Shown here: positions 46,439 to 58,500 of the stretch, piece after piece
How positions within the stretch are numbered: the stretch's first letter is position 1
Layout of the letters: every line of letters starts with the position of its first letter
NCBI GenBank assembly: GCA_018340805.1
Contig: JACMZG010001914.1
Location: 30,900,899-30,964,898, forward strand
Direction: 5' to 3'
DNA: 64,000 nt
From: Microvelia longipes
Taxonomy: Eukaryota; Arthropoda; Insecta; Hemiptera; Veliidae
Made by a program: the position numbers and the translations under genes
The notes under the pieces: generated by a model
The model's input: the letters and a program-made list of their open reading frames with translations, nothing else
Told to the model about the DNA's origin: nothing
Databases searched by the model: none

Positions 46439-47778
46439 AAGCGTATAGTCATAAAAATAAAAAATTACAATAAAAGTAAACTTAAATACATTTAAAACAA
46501 GGCATAAAATGTAAATAAAAACAAGGAAGGTACCCTAAAAGAGAAGAACCTGGTCAAGCGCATTATGCCGTAAGCGCAACAACATGGCGGACAACAACCA
46601 GTTTTCCCATTCTTCATAAGAAAACCCTAAGGAGATAAAGGAATAAAACCAAATAAAAAGGAAGAATAGAGAAAGGGGGGGCACAATGATGGATACCAAA
46701 TTGCCACAACACAGAAAGAACCATACAGTTCCAACCAAAACCGTAGCAAAATGGTAGCAATCAAGAGTGAAACCCTGGAGATAAATAAAAAATAAGGAAA
46801 AAGAGAAAACCAGATAGACCCTAAGTTTAAATAAGTTAAGCAATCTATAATAAGAAGTATTAAGTCACCACCTAATATCAGTCCTAGCATTGCAACTATT
46901 ACTAGTATCCCTTAATAAACATCTCCATCCACTTTAACTTCTCTTCATATCCTCCTTACAACATACCTCTACATTATCAAATCAAAAGTATGCTTTCTAT
47001 CCAAAGCGTGACAGGCTAGCGCAGTATACCTTGAATTACTTTTGTTAATCCCTTATTTATGTTAATCTCAAAGATAAAGTCCCTCATCAACTTCAGTCCA
47101 ATGTTGTTTATAAAGCTAATTGTAAACTGTAATACTGTTTATATTGTCATACAACTAGATATATTAACGAGGCTTACCAACATAGGGTAATATTCGTAAG
47201 GGAGAAAGGTATACTGCGCTAGCCTGTCACGCTTTGGATAGAAAGCATACTTTTGATCTTGAATGTAGGTATGTTTAGGATAATGAAGAGAAGTTAAAGT
47301 GGATGGAGATGTTTATTATCAGGGATACTAGTAATAGTTGCATGCTAGGACTGATATTAGTGGTGTACTTAATACTTCTTATTATAGATTGCTTAACTTA
47401 TTTAAAACTTAGGGTCTATCTGGTTTTCTCTTTTTCCTTATTTATTTATCTCCAGGGTTTCACTCTTGATGCTACCATTTGCTACGGTTTGGGTTGGAAC
47501 CTGTAGGTTCTTTCTGTGTTGTGGCAATTATGGTATCCATCATTGTGCCCCCCCCCCCCTTTCTATTCTTCCTTTTTATTTTGGTTTATTCCTTTTTCTC
47601 CTAGGGTTTTCTTATGAAGAATGGGAAACTGGTTGTTGTCCGCCATGTGTTGCGCTTACGCATAATGCGCTTGACCAGGTTCTTCTCTTTTTAGGTACCT
47701 TCTTGTTTTTATTTTTATGTTTTAAATGTATTTAAGTTTACTTTTATTGTAATTTTTTATTTTTATGACTATACGCTT
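46439..47778. mobile_element. Fold-back element with ~580-bp inverted arms
   Basis: The left arm (46439-47030) begins AAGCGTATAGTCATAAAAAT and ends AGCGTGACAGGCTAGCGCAG; the right arm (47208-47778) is its reverse complement with scattered differences and small indels (e.g. a longer C run at 47550). A 177-bp centre separates them. Each arm carries a similar ~100-codon open frame with a SYEEWE word and hydrophobic stretches, read outward toward the element's ends; this matches no known family and probably has no function. The layout fits a foldback-type DNA element or a long-TIR MITE. Confidence 0.85.
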
Positions 47779-48018
47779 AACGTAGTTCTCTGTAAGTGCT
47801 GGTTTTTATTGTTTTGTACTTTATTTACTGTAGCTTTGAGTTATTTGATTTTACTTTTTGTATATTTCTTGTCTCTATTTTTGTTTATTATATTGTCTTC
47901 AGTTGCCCTGATGAAGAGCATGTCCATGCTCGAACGTGGCACGAGAGAAGTGAGTGTGTTTTTATAAGCCTTATCCTGATTCATTCTTAAGTTATGTTCT
48001 GAGGCTGATTCTGTTCTA

Positions 48019-48020
<2 letters not shown>
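47779..48020 (+). other. Sequence downstream of the fold-back arm with a hairpin-plus-GAAC motif
   Basis: At 47909-47947 GCCCTGATGAAGAGCATG is followed by TCCATGCTCGAACGTGGC. GAGCAT pairs with ATGCTC, and GCC pairs with GGC outside. The shape is that of Penelope-like element ends. No open frame is convincing. Confidence 0.4.
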
Positions 48021-48100
<80 letters not shown>

Positions 48101-48103
48101 TAG

Positions 48104-48184
<81 letters not shown>

Positions 48185-48186
48185 AA
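48021..48186. repeat. (TA)n-(CA)n-(TA)n microsatellite
   Basis: About 95 bp of TA, then about 30 bp of CA, then about 40 bp of TA. Confidence 0.95.
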
Positions 48187-48496
48187 TAGAGGTTCTTCCA
48201 CTTTACAGACCAGCTTAGCTCGCCATAGTTCTGTGGGAGCCATTTTCCCACTTCTTTATACCACAGTCCCAACTTCCTTATACTATGGAGAAATTTAGGC
48301 GTCTAGGTATTGTTCTGACGTGGAAACAATACAATCAAAATTCATAAAACAAATATTTTATTGGTATCGTTCAACTCATTAAATAATACGGCTCAAAACT
48401 GGATTGCAACATTTATAGTAAAAAATATTTAAAGGTATGGTTCACTGGAGGCAAAATGTTATCACCATGCATCCAGATAAATAGCTACTTCATGTA

Positions 48497-49065
48497 CTTG
48501 CCAACCTAATAGAACTTGATTCTAGTAGCAAAAATGGTATTGATTTGAATTGGGCTTCTCAGTTTAAATCAATGTTATTTACTATAGGAGCTACAGATGC
48601 TTTTACCCTCAATAACTATTTTTTTGAACCACAAACTAATAGCCTCTTAGTCACATACAGAAAAAACCTATTTAGTTTAAATGTTGAAAGAGCCTGTAAT
48701 AGTAATTACAACAATACTTATAGACATATATCAACATTTTCTCTACTTGGAGAAGATTATCTTCAGCTCAGACTAAATATTCATAAACTAAGAGTAGTAA
48801 GTTAATTGTGAATTAATAACTCACACGTATATCCACAGTAAATAATATGTATTTGATAGAAATTAAGTGTGCATATCATGCTACACCCAACCAGATTTGC
48901 CGTTTCCCTTTCTTTATCAGTGCAATAGTCATCAAGTCACAAGAACTAAGTACCTCAATAATTATAAACAAGACATTTATTCGTCAGTTGCTAAATAACA
49001 TAGAAACCATTAATTCAGTTTATTTATATATTCTAGAGAATTTGGCAGAAAGACCTACTGAATAA
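48497..49065 (+). pseudogene. Non-LTR polyprotein C-terminal fragment
   Basis: The plus frame reads GIDLNWASQFKSMLFTIGAT, then NYNNTYRHISTFSLLGEDYL and QLRLNIHKLRVVS before a stop. A second frame to 49065 continues with CAYHATPNQICRF. A W..QFK..L..IGAT.A opening followed by a basic, Tyr-rich segment resembles the region after the RT domain in I/jockey-group proteins, and the RT pseudogene at 51221 has a comparable LNWFTQVKSIVNSI. No catalytic motif is present. Confidence 0.4.
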
Positions 49066-49390
49066 TTAATCTATCCTTCCATTTATCCATGTATTTATTT
49101 CATTTTAATACAAGTTAATTTTATCTGTTTCTCTCATAAGTATGTGTTTAGTGCACCAGAGAAAGCATAAAATGACAGCCTTGGTTCTGAATGCACTGGT
49201 TGAGGACTGCATAGTAGATAACCCAGCCTGTATTGAGAAATGACTTAAATTTAAAGGGTGAAAGAGTGAGAACACCAGAAGTTTTGATTTTAAAGAAAAT
49301 AGGGTTTATAATATACTTAATAAACAAGTTATAAATAAAGCTTAGATTAAGCATAAGTTAGTAAGCAATAAATAATATCAATAGTCATCA

Positions 49391-49398
<8 letters not shown>
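49066..49398. other. AT-rich spacer, no gene seen
   Basis: Nothing recognisable was found. Confidence 0.4.
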
Positions 49399-49439
<41 letters not shown>

Positions 49440-49460
49440 TATATATAATATATATTATAT
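49399..49460. repeat. (TA)n microsatellite
   Basis: About 60 bp of TA with two symmetry breaks. Confidence 0.95.
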
Positions 49461-49747
49461 TGACTAGGTGATAGTACTGAGTTCTTATCACAGATTTCTT
49501 ACTTAGTATAAACATATAAGCCAGAGGACAACACAAAATAATAAAGGAAATAACGTTACCAATTGGTAGAGAGACACAAGGTGTAATAACAGGTGAAACA
49601 CAGGGTACAATGACTAGGAAATATAAAGGTAAGGTTCGTTTGTTGTCCACGTCTCTACCACTGTTCTGAGGATACATCTAAAGTAAAATGATGATGATAT
49701 TAATACATACAAAATTATAATAAATAAATAAATGGCATATAACAATT

Positions 49748-49807
49748 AGTATGTTCACACACACTCTAGATCCGCAGATCGTATAGAATACGTATACAAT
49801 ACGGTCA
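49748..49807 (+). mobile_element. MITE family F, solo left end
   Basis: AGTATGTTCACACACACTCT and AGATCCGCAGATCGTATAGA then CAATACGGT are mirrored at 54320-54377. It is cut off where the RT pseudogene begins, so the retroelement may have inserted here or removed the rest. Confidence 0.6.
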
Positions 49808-49811
49808 ACTA

Positions 49812-52145
49812 ACTTCATGGTTCTTGCAGCGTATTTGTTTAATTTATTGAATGATGATGGCCCGAAAATTAGTGAGATTAATATTGATCACACTGACACC
49901 GATTTAGACTCTCCTATATCTGATCATGAAATAAGGAATGCTATAGCTAACGCTAAAAATAATTCATCGCCTGGAATCGACGGAGTAGATTATAATGTTT
50001 TAAAGAATTTGCCACCTAACTGGATTTTGCACTTAAATATTCTATTTAATAAAATTTTAGATACAGGTGAAATACCATCAGATTGGTCCGAAATCTTAAC
50101 TACCCTTCTTTTTAAGAAGGGCGATAAAGAAGATTTAAATAACTACCGCGGCATCTCATTAATTAACTGTACGGCTAAAATATTTACATCTATCATAAAT
50201 AATAGTCAGTGGCTGAAAAGCGTAAGCTTGTTCCGAATATACAGGCCGGGTTCAGAAAGGGTAAAAGTTGCCTTGACAACATTTTATTTTAAATACAGTC
50301 ATACAAAACCATCTAAGGCTCTCGAAAAGGAAAATAGTAGCGTGTTTTATCGATTTCAAAAAGGCTTTTGACAAGATACTTCATTATGTTTTATTTAAAA
50401 AACTCAAAGATCTTAAAGTTAGTGATAAATTATCAGAGCAATTATGAAACTTATACAAACAAGCCTGTACTAAAATTAGGTTTAATAACAAGACCTCTAA
50501 CCCTATTAATATAAGAGGCCTATTACAGCGGCATTATTTTATTTAATCTCCTGATTTTGCGACTTAGAAGACTTTTTTAGAGCTAAAGGAACTCAAGGAG
50601 TTAATATTGACGGGCTCAGAGATGTTCTTTTGTACTGCGACGATTTAATAATATTTCCTTTTTCTGAGGTGGATATGAACAATAAACTTAAGATATTACA
50701 AGAATATTGTAAACTTTATGGTTTAGAAGTTAACTTAAGTAAAACTAAAATTGTAATTTTTAGTAAAGGTGGTATCCAAGAACAGAAAAAGCATATATTA
50801 TGATGGTCAGTTAATCGAAGAAATTAACAAATTTAACTACTTAGGGTATGTTTTTCCAGAAAGGGGTTTTGAGCAAGCTCTAAGCAGGCGATAGCCGATG
50901 TCGTACAGTGTCTGGTTCACTCAGAGCTACCCTAGTTGCAGCTAAAAATAGTTCATTTAATGCCATCTTAAAAACTTTTTCCGCATGTGTAATTTCCACT
51001 TTAACTTACGGTGCCCCAGTGTGGGCTTTGCGTTACCTCCCGCAACTAGAAGCTGCTCAGACCTTTTTCTTCAAAAAATACTTCTCTCTACAAAGTAACG
51101 TACCTCATTATATTATTAGGGCTGAATTTAACCTTACTCATGTATCAGTATCTGTTTTGAGACAAACTTTAAATTATATCATCATATTCAGTATCTAGAT
51201 TCAGACAAACTAGTCAAAGTATGTTTGAAAGGCTTAGATTTTTAGATTCAACTCCTAATAATATTAAGCTTAACTGGTTTACGCAAGTTAAATCTATAGT
51301 TAATAGTATAGATGGGTTAGATTTAGACAGTGTGTTAACTAGAGCTATTGATAAAAAATTAATTAATGAAATTATAACCAAATATGAAAGTAAATTAATA
51401 CATGAAGATTTAATAAAAATTAATGACTCGTCATACAGTAGTTTTTACAAAACAGTTCACAGCTCATATAACCCAAATATTAACTATTTATTCATGGGTC
51501 TGCCTTTTATTATGCAAAAGCTGCTAGCGCAAGTTCGAACTTCAGGTTTCAACATATTAAAGATATCATTTAATGGTATTCTGTATAAAGTCAACACTGA
51601 TGCTATTTGTCTTCTTTGTAATTGTGATCAAAAAGAAACCCTGTTCCATATATTGTTTCAATGCCCTAAGTATGAACTCCTAAGAAACCAGTACTTGCCT
51701 ATAAACCTTTTTGACCTAAATTTATTTAGTGATAACACCAATATTTCATCCGTACTAAATATTTTTGAAAAGGCCACTGGAAAAAATATTTTTCTATTTT
51801 TCAAAAATGCTCTTATGATAAGAAGTTTTATTATTCATGAGTGATAATCTTACAGCAGGAAAGAAAAACTCGTCATGACTATTATTTAATTATTTAGCTT
51901 ATAAATTTTCAAGTTAAATCATGTTTAGATTTTATTTATTTTAATTTTATTTTTTACAGATTTTTTTTTCTTATTTTAATAATCCTATATCATTAAGTTA
52001 TTTTAAGAATACATAAATACTTAAAAATTGTATTTATTATTTTATACTAGCATGCATCTCAATAATAAGGGTTTTTGTTTTTATTTACTTATCTTATAAG
52101 TCACTGTGTATAAATATTAGCACAGAAATAAAATTTTATTTATTT
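49812..52145 (+). pseudogene. Non-LTR retrotransposon RT (5'-truncated, many frameshifts)
   Basis: Blocks in order: SDHEIRNAIANAKNNSSPGI with DGVDYNVLKNLP (RT 0/1), TTLLFKKGDKEDLNNYRGIS (RT 2), a broken QAGFRKGKSCLDNI, ACFIDFKKAFD (RT A), VLLYCDDLIIF near 50622 (catalytic box with Cys in place of Ala), LEVNLSKTKI and later LTYGAPVWALRYLPQLEAAQ. A clean final frame (51221-51844) ends with a zinc-knuckle-like CLLCNCDQKETLFHILFQCP. Shifts or stops occur near 50200, 50330, 50445, 50535, 50800 and 51200. The 3' end has ATAAAATTTTATTTATTTAT near 52130. The knuckle and RT layout place it in the jockey/I/RTE-like group, and the endonuclease is missing. Confidence 0.85.
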
Positions 52146-52355
52146 ATAGGCACAATTCTTATTGTTTGATTCTTTATCTAAAAAATAATATTTTTATTTA
52201 AAAATTAGCATTACTTTCACTTGATAACTTTAAATATGAAACATATAATGCATGTACTAATTTGTAATTTTAAATAATGTATAGGAAACAAGTTTTTATT
52301 TTAATGTTTAGCAACTCTATTTGTAACAAGTTATTGTAAACTTAAGCAAATAAAA

Positions 52356-53104
52356 GGGTCAGGTCCTTTCTGTCGAATGACCATTCCGTCGAAAGTCCCT
52401 TCCGTCGAAATTCGACGGAAGGGTTTTTCGACGGAGTGGTCAGGCCTTTCCGTCGAAAAGCCCGTCCGTCGAAAAAGAAGTTGTTTTCGACGGAACGGTT
52501 TCAAATAGAAAACTTGGACCACTCCGTCGAAAAACCATTCCGTCGAAAAGCCTCTTTTTGTCATCATTTACGATTGGGTTTTTCGACGGTATGGTCAAGC
52601 CATTCCGTCGAAAAGCCCGTCCGTCGAAATTAATATATTTTCGACGGAACGGTTTTTAAAACGTAAAGTTAGGCCGTTCCGTCGAAAATATTAATTTTCG
52701 ACGGAATGGCTTTCGACGATTGGACTTTTCGACGGAGTGGCTCGTCTCTACCCACGACAGACCGTTCCGTCGAAATTAACAACGCCTGCAGAATATAGTC
52801 TTATAGAAAAGTTAGCCAGCTATACAGTATTGTATTGTTAATTGCATACCCCACAGACGTAAGGCGCTACAAAGTCTTAAAGTATTTACGGTTTACTTTC
52901 AAAATAAAGTTTAACATAAATCTTTTTTAATAAGATCTGCTAACAAATGGATCTTTGCCGCCAAATGGCAATAACTAATTAATAATGTATTGATTTGACC
53001 ATGTTTGGCGCCTAAAGATTAAAAAAAGTTAATGTAATCAAAAATAGTTCACTCCTGTTTATATATTAGTGAATTACCAAGGAGAAATGATCTTGTAAGA
53101 TTGA

Positions 53105-53156
<52 letters not shown>

Positions 53157-53157
53157 A

Positions 53158-53222
<65 letters not shown>

Positions 53223-53932
53223 ATTATAATATATTATATATATATATATAATATATATATATAATGATAATATATATATTATATATATATATATATATAT
53301 AATATATATATATATATAATATATATATAATATATATATATATATATTGCTCTAAACGTACAACGAATATATGCTCCTAATTTCCCCTCACCCACCCCAT
53401 GTATATGACTTAACTTATAAGCTTGATTTTCAGTTTTAAAAATCTTTTATTAAAGACGCCTTTAGATTTTTAAGTATGCAAAACCATCAATACTCACATG
53501 TAAACCTAAAAAGTAATCCGATAATATAGGATTTTCGACGGAATGGTCTTTCGACGGAAAGGCCTTTCGACGGTATGGTCAAGCATTCCGTCGAAAAGCC
53601 CGTCCGTCGAAATTAATATATTTTCGACGGAACGGTTTAAAACTAAAAAGTCAGACCATTCCGTCGAAAAATATAAATTCGACGGAATGGCTTTTCGACG
53701 GAATAGTTTTTCGACGGACGGGACTTTCGACGGAATGGTCTTTCGACGGAAAGGCCTTTCGACGGAATGGTTTTATTTTAAAAGTCAAGCCATTCCGTCG
53801 AAAAATATAAATTCGACGGAATGGCTTTTCGACGGAATGGTTTTTCGACGGAAGGGCCTTCGACGATAAGTTCCATTTTTTTCGACGGAATGGCCTTTCG
53901 ACGGAGGCTTTTCGACGCTTGTGTACTGACCC
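52356..53932. mobile_element. Non-autonomous element with dense TTCGACGGAA subterminal repeats
   Basis: The ends GGGTCAG (52356-52362) and CTGACCC (53926-53932) are inverted, and both flanks are AAATAAAA (52348-52355 and 53933-53940), an apparent 8-bp target duplication. Each end block (52370-52780 and 53530-53920) is packed with the word TTCCGTCGAA or its complement TTCGACGGAA: about 17 copies left, mostly CCGTCGA orientation, and about 19 right, mostly TCGACGG orientation. The middle holds AT-rich non-coding DNA and a (TA)n tract. Eight-bp duplications occur in hAT, P and Merlin-like families; GG ends would fit Merlin best, but no transposase is present and assignment is open. Confidence 0.7.
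53106..53347. repeat. (TA)n tract inside the TTCGACGGAA element
   Basis: About 240 bp of TA with a GTGTGTGTG interruption at 53159-53168 and several symmetry breaks. Confidence 0.95.
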
Positions 53933-54208
53933 AAATAAAAGTCTTTATCTTTATCTTTATTTGTTTAGTCGATCGAGTGATAACTGATCCCGCCAAAACA
54001 TGGCGTCTTGTATAGTGAACCTTCACTTTTGGTTATAAGGAAGTTTAAAACAAAAAATATATTTAATTAAATTTTAATTTCTTTGCGTAATAATAAAGTT
54101 ACACTAAAAAAAATAATATTCCAACAGTTATTTGATCAAAAACGGTTATATAGAAGTGAAATAAAAGTTCGACAAGAAGGTTATCCATTAAATACGATCG
54201 TCTCTAAA

Positions 54209-54377
54209 GGTACACACACAAAAAGACAGCGTATCGGGGGATCCATTTAGATTCCATCTCCCTAGTTCTAGCGTATGCGATCAGATCCCCTCCGCATGGT
54301 TCATACAGCTTAAATTACCGTATTGAGAGATCATACTCTATACGATACGCGGATCTAAAGTGTGTGTGAACGTACTA
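54209..54377. mobile_element. MITE family F, full copy
   Basis: The right end reads GATACGCGGATCTAAAGTGT and GTGTGAACGTACTA. The left end starts GGTACACACACAAAAAGACA and then GCGTATCGGGGGATCC. The two are imperfect inverted repeats around a ~100-bp centre, possibly with TA at the borders. There is no coding content. Confidence 0.55.
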
Positions 54378-54990
54378 AATAATAACTGAGCCAGCCGTGG
54401 GCTTGATCAAGGCCTACAAACTAAAAGGAAGCTGGACAGTTTATAAGGTCGTAAATACGCAATAAAATTAAGATAATTCCCGGTATTTGGTCAAATCAGA
54501 ATTTGTTAGGTAGTAGAAGTAGACTGGTAATATCCAGACTGGTAATCGCAACTAAATTCCAAGTAGCTCCAGGAGAAAACACCGGTATGGGTTGCTCACC
54601 GGTTTTTAATAAATAAAAAGATTTCAGCACTCACCGTATGCTTGTAATAAACTCATTCTCTTTCATAGGGCCCAAACAACACAAAACACAAGTATTTAGT
54701 CTTTGATGTCACCAAATAATAATTAAAATTATACAAAAAAACTAATTAGCGTGATACTTCTCGGCATCGATTTTCTAACCGATCAAATCAGCTGTTTTGG
54801 TTGTTTCCAAATTATTGTCCTAACTTAATATGAGGACTAACTGACTTTAAATTGATTACTTGATTAATCAATTGATAACCAGAAGTTCATAAAAATTTTA
54901 TGAACAAGAAATTATAAATTTTATACAAACCCCCTTTGTATACACTTGTTTATACACAAATAAAAATTATTTTATTTGTACATAAATATT

Positions 54991-55575
54991 ATAGTTGTTG
55001 CGTGGAGCTAATAATGATTTCCTTGTTTCACTAATGCTAGTTATAGTTGTGCGAGGAGCTAATAATGATCCTTGTTTCACTAATGCTAGTTATAGTTGTT
55101 GCGAGGAGCTAATAATGATTTCCTTGTTTCACTAATGCTAGTTATAGTTGTTGCGAGGAGCTAATAATGATTTCCTTGTTTCACTAATGCTAGTTATAGT
55201 TTGCGAGGAGCTAATAATGATTTCCTTGTTTCACTAATGCTAGTTATAGTAGCTAATAATGTTTCCTTGTTTCACTAATGCTAGTTATAGAGTTGCCTAA
55301 TAATAATTTCCTTGTTTCACTAATGCTAGTTATAGTTATTGCGAGGAGCTAATAATGATTTCCTTGTTTCACTAATGCTAGTGATAGTTGTTGCGAGGAG
55401 CTAATAATGATTTCTCTGTTTCACTAATGCTAGTTATAGTTGTTGCGTGGAGCTATTAATGATTTTTTTGTTTCACTAATGCTAGTTATATTTCTTGTGT
55501 GAAGCTAAATAATGTTTTCCTTGTTTCAGTAATGCAAGTTATAGTTGTTGCGTGTAGCTAATAATGTTTAATCAA
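54991..55575 (+). repeat. Tandem array, 52-bp unit, ~11 copies
   Basis: The unit contains GTTATAGTTGTTGCGAGGAG, CTAATAATGATTTCCTTGTT and TCACTAATGCTA. Units 4-6 carry short deletions (e.g. loss of TTGCGAGG near 55250), and the last two are diverged. Confidence 0.95.
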
Positions 55576-58500
55576 GCTCAACATTAAATGAATAAATAGA
55601 ATGAACCAAGGTGAAATTAAAACAAATAATAAAAAATTGAAATTTTTGTTTTAACTGTTTATTAAAATAAATGAAACATAAAATAAACATTAAAAGATCT
55701 TTAATAGAATAAAGTTTTAAAGATTATTTTGTATTTGAAAGAAAACAAGTAAACCAGAAATAAAAAAAAAATAGGTTTGTTCACTTTTCCCTAAAAATGT
55801 ATCTGCAATAATAAAATAGAAAGTGTGAGATGAAATAAAACAAATTCTCTGTCTTTACTAACCTCTTTTGATAGTATCATTGGGGCTGGAAACTGAGGTT
55901 CTAGAATAGGTACCAACGAAGGAAACAACAATCAAAAACATGTAGCCAACCATTAAAATATTTTTTTTTAATTTAATATTTTTAACCATGTCTTATTTTT
56001 GTAATTTAATTTTTTTTTTTATTTTATTTTTGTCTTTATTTGTAATTTTGATATACATTTAATAAATGGTTATTATTATTATTATGTCTAATATTCCAGT
56101 TAGCTATTTTAGTGACCAAAATTAAGTTTGCTAAATGGTTTTAAGCATGGTTATGCTTTTACAGGCAAGGTTAAGTAAGAAGTAACTGAGAGAGGAAATT
56201 ATACCTTGCTCTTCTACCTTCGGCTAATAGTTCAAAATTAAGGTTTATTGGTTTAGGTCTGACCAATTCCTAAAATTTACCAGAACTCTAAATTGTTTAA
56301 CTAATACTTTTTGCACCCTGTTTTTTATCTATAACCCTATTAATCTAACTTATTAGCGTTAGATTAATATCAGCTAACCCGGTTAGACGTTAATAAAAGC
56401 AAAGTATAACCACAATGATTGGGAGACAAATAATTCCTTTTCCCTTTGAAAATTTGCTAAAAGAAATAAATTGAAAAAGTTTCAAAACAACTAAGACAAG
56501 ATAACAAAGTGAACAGACCTCGTGAGATTGCAAATATATAAATATTCAAAAACATCAAACAAACAGAGATTTTTATTTTTAGCTCCATAAAATCTACTCG
56601 ACATTCATCTTTTTGAAATCTGAAATTGGTTATAAAATGTATACTTTTACTTTTAAATGTAGAATGTGCAAAATAAATTAAAATAAAAAATCAATTTATG
56701 TACATTTTTTTTATAAATAAAATTTTTAATTTGTACATCTTAAAAAAATATAGATTAAAAGAAAAACAAAATAATGAAATTTAAATGTTTTGTTTTAAAA
56801 TAAATGAATTTATTAAAATTGTAAATAAGCAATAAGAGGGTTTAAACATGGAAATTAACTATTATTATATTAAATATGCCGAGTGTAGTAGAAAATTCAT
56901 TTGAAAGAACATTAGGTGTTATGTCTCTCGCACAATTATATTGTGTGAAAATATGAAGGGGAATAAAAATACAAATATCACTGCTCCTTTTAGGACATTT
57001 AAAAAAAAATTAAGATAGTATTTGTTTTGTATCAGAAAATTTTCATGGAGGAAAATTTTGCTTATTTTTAATTCTGTACATGTCCAGTTTAATTAGAATT
57101 GGCCATTTGAGAACTTGACATTTTTATATGTTAAATTTAAATAATGAAGGAAAATAAAATTCCCTACAAAACTTAATTGGCCTAGTTCTTTCAACTTAGC
57201 TAAAGGTCATATAAAACTAAATGAGAAAATATACACACATCTCTTTTTTAACACCTCAACAGTTTTGCACTGATGACGGCCTCTTATTAGGTTGAAAGCT
57301 CTTTGCCAATAAAGTTTTTTTTTGTGGGGAGAGTTTTATTCTTTTATTACACCTAAATTGTAATTTTCAGCTTATTTTATATAATAAAATGATAGTAGTC
57401 TTTATTGTCATCAGATAACAAAAACTTTAAAATTTGCAGCACTAAACTAATTAGCATTTTGCTAAGTAGTTTAAAACTGAAAATTAAAGAGCACTCCCCC
57501 TCCTATTTAGAGAAAGAACCTAGTACAGTTAGTACCTCACTAAATTACAGTTTCTCAAATTCAGATTGTAACGTTCATACTAAGCAATTATAATTACATG
57601 ATAATTATTTCTCAACCGACAACTCTAATGTTACAGCGGTATTCAAGGAAAATACTAGATTGTTAGTGGGACTTATTCATACGACTTTAACATAAGTTTA
57701 AGTAGGTTTAGGTCTCATTCAATCTAATGCTTTCAAATACATTACTTTCCATTTTAAAGGGAGGGAGAAGTTTAAAGACCAAAGAATTTATTTTTAAATG
57801 CTCTAAAAAATTGAAAAGAAAAACACTCTGTTACTTATTTACATAATGAAAAAACAAACAAAACACATACAATAAAAAATAAATATTTATACTGTGGTAA
57901 CATAAACATTTCATTTTTCCAAACAATATTATTATTTAAGTATAAATGCTTCTATTAAGCTTCTACACTTATTTTACCAGAGCTTCTATGAATTAAAATT
58001 TAAACTGAGCTTAAGATAATTTATTCAAATATTTTTTTGTTTACTAACTGCTTACAGTTTCTAGAAAAGCCAGAACAGACTGTCAATACAAAAGTAACAT
58101 CAGAAACGGCATAGATAAACAATATATTTAGATGGTTCACTCCAAATTGTTTTAGTAACACTCAATTAACAAGTTTATTTTTAGTTGGGGGGCCTAATGA
58201 CAAAAGTGTTGAGTGCTGTGATAATCTTTTGTTTCACAAACTTTTATCCCAAAGGGATAGGGTCCCTTCATAAAGGGCTATAAGGTCACTTATCCATCAC
58301 CTTCCCATCAATGTAGCACTTAATGGTGGACAGAAAAACTTGTTGTTAGGTAAATAAAAATATCTGATAGTTTCACACTTTGACCAATACAGTGTACAAG
58401 CTCCTTGTCTACCTCATCATTTCTTTAATTATATAAATTATTCATTGATTAAAATATTATTTATCTATGAGTACTAGCTTCTAAATGACACGATCTTCTA

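Noticed and set aside
47303..47735. Plus-strand frames in the fold-back arm as a membrane protein gene
   Set aside because: The same frame is mirrored in the other arm and interrupted by indels; no start, splice or family evidence.
52331..54026. Arg/Phe/Ser-rich frames (RRK, FSTE words) in the TTCGACGGAA element
   Set aside because: They are translations of the 10-bp motif in varying spacing, not proteins.
54991..55575. Regular repeats that could suggest a CRISPR-like array
   Set aside because: Units are contiguous tandem copies without unique spacers; the genome is eukaryotic.
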